Origin: Chalara sp. BL73
Taxonomy: Eukaryota > Ascomycota > Leotiomycetes > Helotiales
Reading direction: 5' to 3'
Assembly: GCA_918026815.1 (NCBI GenBank)
Contig: CAKJVC010000034.1
Coordinates: forward strand, 1 to 17,099
DNA length: 17,099 nucleotides
Part shown: positions 10,508 through 17,099 of the stretch, piece by piece
Layout: the number at the start of each line of letters is the position of its first letter
How positions within the stretch are numbered: position 1 is the first letter of the stretch
The notes under the pieces: generated by a model
Told to the model about the DNA's origin: nothing
What the model saw: the letters and a program-made list of their open reading frames with translations, nothing else
Databases searched by the model: none
Made by a program: the position numbers and the translations under genes

Positions 10508-11171
10508 AAGTCTATTAGGACGGTCATCTTCCTTTACTTTAACTTACCTTTACAGAAACTTATTCTGACGCTTAAATCAGTTGTGGTGATTTAAATATCC
10601 TAACAGTACCAAGTACTTCGTCTTTATCATGACTCTAGTGTATCTGCTCTTTAGACTTGATGAGTTTCAAGCATGGGAAGCGTAAGTGGCCGATGGTATC
10701 CGCCGCCGTGGAGAGGGAACTTCTGTATTCATATCGTAATGAATTTCAGGGGAGCTAGCAATATAACTCAAATCTAGGTTGGCCGTGTAAATTTGGCCAT
10801 ACCCGGTCTCCTTAGGTTTTCTCGAAGTCAGCCGGCTATCTGATGATTTGCAGTTGACATGCTAACAACCATTGTCTAAGTCCTATCCCTTTAAATGTGA
10901 ATTCGGATCCAAATAGGTATCGACACATACCACGTACAAAATGGGTTGTCCAAAACAGGTCCTTCGAGACGAATCTGGTCCAATTTAACAGGCTCAGCTG
11001 GAAAGCCACACCCCACATCGAAACCCTCAAGACAACAGCTGAACAAGAAAAAGCCATCCCCAACGGCTATGCATACATCATGTATAAATCCGCCATCATG
11101 CCGCCGCCACTTTGCTCAAGCTTTGTGCGTCGATCTCGAGTCATTCGGATTTCCAGCCAACGATTACAGCC
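10508..11171. other. Intergenic region: HET-NACHT 3' end and ZZ-gene promoter
   Basis: About 660 bases without a supported gene. Short open frames on both strands between 10836 and 11283 overlap one another and resemble no family. A TATAAA at 11083-11088 lies 84 bases before the ZZ-gene ATG and may be its core promoter element. Confidence 0.45.
11083..11088 (+). promoter_or_regulatory. TATA-box candidate for the ZZ gene
   Basis: Perfect TATAAA 84 bases upstream of ATG 11172, a plausible distance for a fungal promoter. There is no other support. Confidence 0.35.
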
Positions 11172-12614
11172 ATGCCACTATATGCTTGTAGTTCGTGCGG
11201 AGACAACATTGGCCTACAAAAACCGCGACTTCATTGCACCGTGTGTCACTTTTACGAGATCTGTGCGAATTGCTATGTCCTGAGCACATACACTGGTTCA
11301 CATACTCCGGATCACATCACAACTTTGTTCAGGCAGAGTGGCATACAGCTAGCAGCACCTCCTCCACTCCCTCCTCGTCGGACGCCGGTTCCGGGGCAAC
11401 AGCCTACACCACAGCACATACCGCAATATGCGCCAGTAGACATCCCTCAAGCTTATGTTAGGCCAGAAGCAAACAGTTACTTCCGGGAGCGCAGCAGCAA
11501 CAGACCTCGCAATATTCTGCCCAAGGACAGGGACAGCCTCCCGCCTCTACGCAATATCAGCAGATTCCACAATATATTCCGCAAGGTCAGGGGCAGAACT
11601 CTACTCCCGTACCATCCCAACAGATCCCACAATATGTTCCGCAAGGACCGAGTGAGTCTTCTGCTCCCGCGCCAGCTCAACAGCAGGCCAACGAACAGCA
11701 ACAAAACGAGAGACTCGAGGCCGGCGCATTCGGTGCTGGAGGATCACAGGAGGTGCCACGGTCCTCTCCTCCATCGCAAGTACAAGCTGTCCCAATAGAG
11801 CCAGTAGCGCAGCCATCCTATTCCCCGCCAATTTTTGCACCACCAGGATGGAATCCGATATTTGACGGCTGCGAGCCTTCAGCTACTGGTGCTGCCTTCT
11901 TCAATGCTGTCTTCGATTGCCTTGACACACAAAATAGGGGACTGTTGAGTCCAGAGCAGTATTCCGCTTTCAACGACGTGCAAGGGTATCTGCCTGATCA
12001 GGATGTTTGTAAGTACGGTTTGTTATTTGTACTCGAATTGCGCTAACATATGGTCACCAGGGAAGAGAGCCAACAAACCGACTTTTGGATATAACTCGGA
12101 GGATTTAGCAGACTACGAGTTCCGAACTGTGCTTGAAAACTTTTCCTTCGAGTTCGTGTTACAGCCTCGGATAACCAAGCCTAACAACGATATGGATAAT
12201 ATGTTAAATTCAGTACCTGGACTATCGAAAAGTTTTGCCACATTAATGTCAAAAACAGCATCCCCGACCCCGATTTCGGGCGGACAAATGCCAATGCTAA
12301 CTAGAAAGGGCTTCATTGATATTACAACATTAGAAGTACTCGGAGATCCATCTCTAGGCTGGCACAGACTGAATTGTATGGCGAAGCATTACAATATCTG
12401 GAGGGAGTTGGGAGACTGTCCTCGAGAAATGCTACCTCAAGAAGCACCTAAAACATTGTTGGAGAGAATAGCCCGTGTGTCAGAGTATAGCAAGCGGCAA
12501 GCAGCGGAGAAGATCGAAGCGACAAGGGTAGAGATGGAGCTTAGAGCCCAAGGACGTGAGCAAGCAGTGCGGCTTACTGACCCTCCCGGTACTAAATACT
12601 ATTATCGTTATTGA
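11172..12614 (+). CDS. ZZ-type zinc finger, Pro/Gln-rich, EF-hand-like protein, frame-disrupted
   Basis: ATG 11172 opens directly on a ZZ-type zinc finger (CSSC, CTVC, CANC, then a SHTPDH pair), residues 1-50. ZZ fingers usually bind peptide tails or partner proteins. A Pro/Gln-rich linker follows. In it the frame must move by one base at the A3 run 11471-11473: the new frame reads QQQQTSQYSAQGQGQ and carries two more copies of an IPQY(I/V)PQG motif whose first copy (HIPQYAP) lies before the break. After PPGWNPIFDG comes an EF-hand-like loop (LDTQNRGLLSPE, about 11920-11960). An intron at 12009-12060 then leads to a conserved-looking C-terminal domain and a charged helix, ending at TGA 12614. 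One added base gives 463 aa in one frame. The role is unknown; proteins of this build are common in filamentous ascomycetes. Confidence 0.8.
12009..12060 (+). other. ZZ-gene intron
   Basis: A 52-nt intron with consensus donor GTAAGT, a CTAAC branch site about 15 bases before the acceptor, and acceptor CACCAG. It joins DQDV to WKRANKP in frame. It is the cleanest splice signal in the window. Confidence 0.93.
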
Positions 12615-13020
12615 AAGAGCAACTTCCAACATAGAAATTTAAGGAATTTATTCATGATAGTCCCAGATATTCGAATAGTCAGCTTGTTTTTATCTTCGAC
12701 TAGCACGTTTTGATTATCCCTATTGACATATCTTTCATCAACGCTCTGCTCTGCCTCGAGGTCCTTATAAAAAGGACAATTAAGGTCGCCATTCCTAGTC
12801 ACACCCGAGCACCTAAAGCACGGTGCGAAGTCTGGTTATGGTGTGCTCATCACTAAATTTCATGAACACAAGACTTACCCTGCAGACAAGCATAATCCAA
12901 CCTTCTCCGTATTCACATCAATCATAATTGAGCGGAGCTTTTTCACACATCCTACAAATCCTCTCTCCAACCCCACGATCCCATACCGCCTCTCCAAGCT
13001 TCACAACCACCTTATATCCA
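12615..13020. other. Convergent intergenic region
   Basis: This lies between the 3' ends of the ZZ gene (+) and the DUF423 gene (-). No gene is supported. A small perfect hairpin, stem GTCCTT/AAGGAC with loop ATAAA, is at 12761-12777; it could be chance or lie in a 3' UTR. Confidence 0.45.
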
Positions 13021-13462
13021 CTATCGTGGAATCGGTATCCTCCTGCCGAACGCCAACGCAGCCCAACCCCCAATCAAGCACAGCCCGCCCAACGGCGTAA
13101 CCGGACCCAGGGCCTTGAAGCGCTGGGGGTCAAGCGTCAACAGGTATATACTCCCGCTGAACATCGTCATGCCCGCCACGAACAAGCTTGCAGCGACGGT
13201 GTTTTTCGGAGCCACGGCCGTTGTCAGGAGGAGCATGCCGCTGTGAATGAGCTGTGCGACCGGTCAGCACGACGGATAAATCCTGGGAGGAAGCAATATC
13301 GCGTGCGCAGCGGAAGCGTACCTGATAATGAGCAGCGGTGTTCCAGTTCGCGATCCGGGCCGGGTCCGCGATTCGTTTCTTGAGACCGTGGGCTCCGAAC
13401 GCGCCGAGCGTCACGCTTGCGGCGCCGTAGACGCAGCCGATGGTCCAGAAGGGGATTGGCAT
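13021..13462 (-). CDS. DUF423/TMEM256 family small membrane protein
   Basis: A small integral membrane protein related to bacterial YgdD and animal TMEM256; the biochemical function is unknown. ATG at 13462. Exon 1 (13462-13322, 47 codons) encodes the first hydrophobic segment with the family hallmark GAFGAHGL and ends ANWNTAAHYQ. Exon 2 (13251-13021) starts LIHSGMLLL and encodes further hydrophobic segments (GMTMFSGSIYLLTL, PLGGLCLIGGWAALAF), ending in a basic RRIPIPR tail. Total 123 aa with about four membrane segments, the usual family size. It is the only complete, unbroken gene in the window and serves as an internal control for the frameshifts elsewhere. Confidence 0.92.
13252..13321 (-). 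other. DUF423-gene intron
   Basis: A 70-nt intron, donor GTACGC, acceptor GCACAG. Splicing joins AAHYQ to LIHSG in frame, restoring the contiguous family motif. Confidence 0.9.
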
Positions 13463-14232
13463 GGCGAGGTCTAGTTGCGTGTGTTTGTGTGGTGGTTTTG
13501 GGACGGCGATGGGGGAGATGGAGGCGCTGATGGTTTGATGGATAAGGTTATTGGACGAGGCTCGGGAGCTGGTCGGGTGTCGTGCCCACTTCCGCGATTG
13601 ACCCGCATCCTTATTGCTGCGCGGGATAGGGCCGAAGCGAGCTTGCGGAGCTATTTATGACTTGAAATTGTGATTTGGCGTTTCCTGTATTTCTAATAAA
13701 GATTTTGATATGTTTTTGTTTGAGGTGATAGACGGGATATGGGCTCTAGGAAGCGTTCGAATTTTCTTTGTCAATGAACCTTGATTCCCGAGATAATGCT
13801 GTGCAGGAGAATGCAAAGGAACTTGCTACATGGATAGCTGGGCTCACCAAGGATAAGTCTAGTGGCTTGTAGCTGAGTGGACGCTGGTCAATAGAAGGAA
13901 TATGGAAAGTCATGCTGCGATGTGTAAAAGCTTGATGTCACAGAATCGGGGAGAAAGTTACATTGACTTCGAATATCACAGTTGAGACATGAAAGCATGG
14001 CCTACCAGGTTGGAAGGTCCAAGCAAGTTAAACGCAACAAGAAGGTAGCTAGGTCACTTAGAAACTATTTAGATTTATTCGATGAGACAATGTATTAGGC
14101 TATGTGCAGGGTCACGAGCCTATATCAAAGTGTCTGTGCAGGATTGTCACCACGTGCTGTGAGAACATACACAGATGATCAGACAGAGGTCTCACTTTCA
14201 AGTAAGCCTAACTCTATAATTCAAGAACTATA
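13463..14232. other. Intergenic region: DUF423 promoter and esterase 3' side
   Basis: 770 bases with no supported gene. A plus-strand open frame at 13475-13660 starts only 12 bases from the DUF423 start and has a Gly/Asp/Arg-skewed composition, so I regard it as chance. I see no RNA gene or transposon end. Confidence 0.5.
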
Positions 14233-15341
14233 CTAGCCTCTGTTAACATCCTTCACGAATTGTGCAGCTTTACGAGCGATATCCTCCGCCTCTTTCGCAA
14301 ATCCCAAGACGAGACCTGCCCCAAAGATATCATGTGGTGCATTCTCCGTAGCTAGGAACTCGACCTTGCTTCCTTTCTTTCGCATGGCATCTGCAAAGTA
14401 CACATGGTCATCATACAACCCCTCTGATGTTCCAGTATGCACGAATATGGGCACCTCGCTGTGGAACTCGTTGCCCATGGGACTGAGATACGGATGCTTT
14501 CTTGACCAGCCTTTGGGAGTATAGCGTCTTGCACCCCAGTCCCCAAATTCACCAAAGACGTAGTCGGTCTTGAAGTTGCGATGGCTATTGACCTTTGGGA
14601 CGTCGATATCTAGGTCGACCCAGGGACTCCAGAGCAGAGCAGCTCTCGGCAGAGGCAGCGTGTCCTTTCCTTCGTCTTGGAGATACCGCACCAGAGTAAT
14701 TGCAAGATTCCCGCCAGCCGAGTCACCTGAAAATACAACATTCTCAGGACGAACCTTGAGTATATTCAGCACGTAGGAGTAAGCTGTGAGACCGTCAATA
14801 ATTGCCGCTGGAAAGAAGAGTTTTCTTCAACGGCAAGGCGGTATTGTGGTTGAAGTACAGGACATCCCAAGGCTTTGCTCAGGATTTCCGGTCCGTAGCC
14901 ACCTTCCATCTTTCTCGCGCCCCCAACAACATATGCACCGCCATGAAAGTGAATCGCCACCAGCTTAGGAATGGCATCAGCAGCTGGCGGGGCCGTATAC
15001 CATACACCGCCAATCGTCACAGGGCGGATTGCTGGATTGCTAGTAAGCACACCCCTCAGAGGAGACTCGCCAGAAGGAGGTTCTATTGCAATGAACTGGT
15101 CTTTTTCACCTCCGGGATCCAATGATTTTGCGGTGCGATACTCTACTACAGTAACATATTTCCACCATATTGAGAAGATTGCCTTTCCCACTGCTTGGTG
15201 ATAGGTCCAGTGCGGATTCTGGCGGGTCACTTTGGGAATGTAGTAAAGAAGGATAGCGAGAATGCGTGTTGGTAAACTAAGGATGGTGAATGTTGTGTAT
15301 GCGATCTTGAATGGCTGATGGGTGAAAATGGAGGCTGGCAT
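14233..15341 (-). CDS. Alpha/beta-hydrolase fold-3 (HSL-like) esterase, membrane-anchored, one frameshift
   Basis: A probable carboxylic-ester hydrolase of the hormone-sensitive-lipase type. ATG 15341 starts a 35-residue N-terminus with a hydrophobic stretch (TILSLPTRILAILLYYI) that suggests a membrane anchor. The oxyanion-hole motif HFHGGAYVVGG is near 14948-14916. The nucleophile elbow GDSAGGN lies near 14735-14712, with Ser as nucleophile. The likely acid is the Asp in EGLYDDH (about 14400) and the likely base the His in APHDIF (about 14330). Between the HGG motif and the elbow the frame breaks: one base is missing at the CC/TTT run (plus-strand 14810-14814), and the upstream frame would otherwise stop at 14766. 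Restored length is 369 aa, normal for the family. The substrate cannot be told; no secondary-metabolism cluster is visible nearby. Confidence 0.88.
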
Positions 15342-15743
15342 TTTGAAATTTAATGGGTGCTGAATTGACGTGGAGTTGAATTATGCTGTACAATTACTAT
15401 TGATATCGCTCTTTCATTATAATTCAGCTGAATTGGCGATTGAAGAGAATGCAGCACATTTAATGCCCAACCCAAATACAAATATCTTGCCGTGACCTCT
15501 CTACTTTATACAGGAATATTAACGAAAGATGATGGGTGGAAAGGAAAACTAACTCCATCCATGTTAAAGCAAACTTGCCGAGGGACAACCTATAGGGGCT
15601 AGGCTAGGCTTGCCGTAGTGGAGCGTTAGGATACCCCTCGCTGAGAAAGATATACCACTGGTCCAGTGGCCGAAGCTTATTCTGCGCCACAAGATCTCAT
15701 CCTTAGGCCATTTTTGACAGTGACCCATTAACCAATACAATAA
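15342..15743. other. Intergenic region upstream of the esterase
   Basis: About 400 bases holding the esterase promoter and the 3' end of the rightmost gene. No gene is supported. A match to a tRNA A-box (15661-15671) has no B-box partner. Confidence 0.45.
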
Positions 15744-17054
15744 TTAATCCAGAGCAATTACTTTTCCATCATAATTTGGAAGTTTTCGTTTCGTGATGGG
15801 CGGAAGCATGCGGTTTGTAGCATTTTCGTTCGGTTGAAGAGGATTGACTTGTCGAGCCCTGACTTCTGGAAGAAGTTCGTTGACTGCAATGGATCCGATG
15901 TGTTGGAATTGCTCACCAAGGATTCTCTTCAGAGCGGGCTGGCCAATGTCTTCAAGCTGCTTCCTCACGATATTGCACCGTTGGGTCCCATTCCTTTGTG
16001 AGAGCTTTTTCTTTGTACTTGGCCCGAGTTTTTGTTAGGACCAATGTTAGAGCAGAACCTCCTTCTCTTACAGTGCGAAACCAATATCTGCGCCATAGAG
16101 TTGATATTCGATATGCCTCCTCCTTTTCTCCGCTGCTTTGAATTTCCACGTTTGTGCATTGCGATCAACAAGAAATGAAATCAAAGCTGTACAATCTTTG
16201 CAACCTTCAAGAGAGCAGCTCCTTGGCTCCTGCCCCCAGTGACCGACGTGCGCAGGCTCTAAATCCACATATTGCACTATATGTGTGTAAATATAATGTA
16301 GAATAAATGTTTGTTGGTAGGAGTTTCCAGTGAGATACTTTTCTGTTTCGCCTTCTTCACTAGACTTGCCAAAGCAGGAACATATACGGCCATCAAAAGG
16401 TTAGACTTTACAAGAACGTCATTCTTCTCGATCTGGCCAGCAATACTTTCCAATTCAGAATAAAGTCCGAGTACTTGGCAGGCAAGAATCAGATCCGCAA
16501 GGTTATCAATGTTGTTTGGATCAAGGTCTGGTGTCACATCCATGGTCGGCGGTTCACCTCCCAGAACCTACCAGTCATAGGCTTTTTGATAGGAGCAACC
16601 AATTGCTGTAGTGTAAATTGTTCTGTAAGATCTGAGAGAATATCTTTGAAGATTGATTGAGTAACGTTCTCAGGTAGTTCTTTGTTTGCACCAAGAGCAT
16701 AAAGTCCTGTTATAAAGGCCATGGCGAATGATGTATGGTTTGAGTTGCTCTTTACGACTGGAAGTATCCTGCAACTCATTAGTATTTACGAAGAAGGCGA
16801 TTTGCGTGACATACTTGTCAAAGATCCTTTGTGACGCAAATTGTTTTGCTATCGTAGCCAGATATGCACCATCTTTAGCCGAAGGAGAAGGAATCGACAA
16901 AATAGCTTGGTCCGTCTCTGACTCGAGCCACTTCTCAAAGGCGGATAAAACAATGTTGTTGGCCTTCGCTTCCTTTTCCAGTCCACTTCGCAATTCTTTG
17001 ATCATCTCTAGACGATCAGCGAGTTTGGTAATCGTTGCTGTGAGCAAACTTATC
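15744..17054 (-). CDS. C-terminal part of a large multi-exon protein, probably the fungal 2OG-Fe(II) dioxygenase-containing family
   Basis: The 5' part lies beyond the right edge. Exons in order: 17054-16815 (helical, ending RIFDK), 16768 onward (ILPVVKSN..., MAFITGLYALGA), a segment with MDVTPDLDPNN down to 16339, and 16276-15744. The last exon has a CxxC in LEGCKDC followed by FLVDRNAQTWKF, RRRHIEYQL, TLVLTKTRAKY and a C-terminus ending KRKLPNYDGKVIALD. From memory this order matches the region downstream of a 2OG-Fe(II)/prolyl-4-hydroxylase domain in fungal proteins of 1000 aa or more; the catalytic domain is not in the window, so the function is inferred. Frame changes are needed near 16071-16076 and 15987-15989. 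A third discontinuity at 16528-16571 is either another missing base or a 44-nt intron. Confidence 0.6.
16277..16338 (-). other. Intron in the right-end gene
   Basis: A 62-nt intron with donor GTATCT and acceptor ATATAG. It joins KKAKQK to QYVDLEP in frame and removes the stop at the end of the upstream exon's frame. Confidence 0.65.
16769..16814 (-). other. Intron in the right-end gene
   Basis: A 46-nt intron with donor GTATGT, a CTAAT branch-like site and acceptor TTGCAG. It joins RIFDK to ILPVVKS in frame. What looks like a frame change here is splicing, not an indel. Confidence 0.85.
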
Positions 17055-17099
17055 CTGTGAATGTATTAGTAGCCATTCCTGATATAAGGTAGGAGAGTA
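17055..17099 (-). other. 3' part of an intron cut by the window edge
   Basis: On the minus strand the sequence before 17054 reads CTACTAATACATTCACAG, a good branch site and acceptor. The donor lies outside the window, so the gene continues to the right. Confidence 0.6.

Noticed and set aside
10836..11283. Overlapping open frames on both strands upstream of the ZZ gene
   Set aside because: The plus frame begins at a GTG, the translations resemble no family, and the region is better explained as ZZ-gene promoter and leader.
12761..12777. Hairpin GTCCTT-ATAAA-AAGGAC
   Set aside because: A six-base stem is short enough to be chance, with no T-tract or partner element; bacterial-type terminators do not apply in this nuclear context.
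13475..13660. Plus-strand open frame beside the DUF423 start
   Set aside because: Gly/Asp-skewed composition, no family resemblance, and it lies in the DUF423 promoter.
15661..15671. tRNA-like A-box (TGGTCCAGTGG) followed by tRNA-like bases
   Set aside because: No B-box or acceptor-stem pairing could be found downstream; at best a relic.
16769..16814. Apparent frameshift in the right-end gene
   Set aside because: Explained by a good 46-nt intron (GTATGT donor, CTAAT branch, TTGCAG acceptor).
1..17099. Repeat-induced point mutation as the cause of the broken genes
   Set aside because: The lesions are single- or double-base indels, not C-to-T stop codons, and codon content around them looks normal.
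1..17099. CRISPR array, insertion sequence, transposon ends or phage genes
   Set aside because: No regularly spaced direct repeats, terminal inverted repeats or transposase/reverse transcriptase motifs were seen.

Overview
The window is nuclear DNA from a filamentous ascomycete (Pezizomycotina). The signs are short spliceosomal introns (about 46-70 nt, GT...AG, one with a textbook GTAAGT donor and CTAAC branch site), a HET-NACHT-ankyrin gene of the type used in fungal self/non-self recognition, and a large protein whose C-terminus resembles a fungus-specific family. The class cannot be fixed from the sequence; Leotiomycetes is only a guess.

Layout, left to right. 589-2948 (+): a protein of about 787 aa with four diverged copies of a domain of about 65-73 aa that I do not recognise. 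3461-6686 (-): the RQC2/TAE2 (NEMF) orthologue of ribosome-associated quality control, two exons, convergent with the first gene. 6687-7569: divergent intergenic region. 7570-10507 (+): a HET-NACHT-ankyrin NLR-like protein. 11172-12614 (+): a ZZ zinc finger, Pro/Gln-rich, EF-hand-like protein with one intron. 13021-13462 (-): a small DUF423/TMEM256 membrane protein, intact. 14233-15341 (-): a membrane-anchored alpha/beta-hydrolase fold-3 esterase. 15744-17054 and beyond the right edge (-): the C-terminal part of a large multi-exon protein, probably of the family that carries a 2OG-Fe(II) dioxygenase domain further upstream. I see no operon-like logic; these look like independent fungal genes.

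The dominant oddity is that almost every long gene is broken by single- or double-base frameshifts, mostly at short homopolymers, while domain order, introns and flanking codons are otherwise intact. Nearly all are explained by missing bases. Even RQC2, a conserved housekeeping gene, has two. The simplest reading is uncorrected homopolymer undercalls in the assembly, not a cluster of pseudogenes; this is inference, and raw reads would settle it. The gene spans below assume this reading and each break is stated.

The best candidate for something undescribed is the four-repeat protein at 589-2948.
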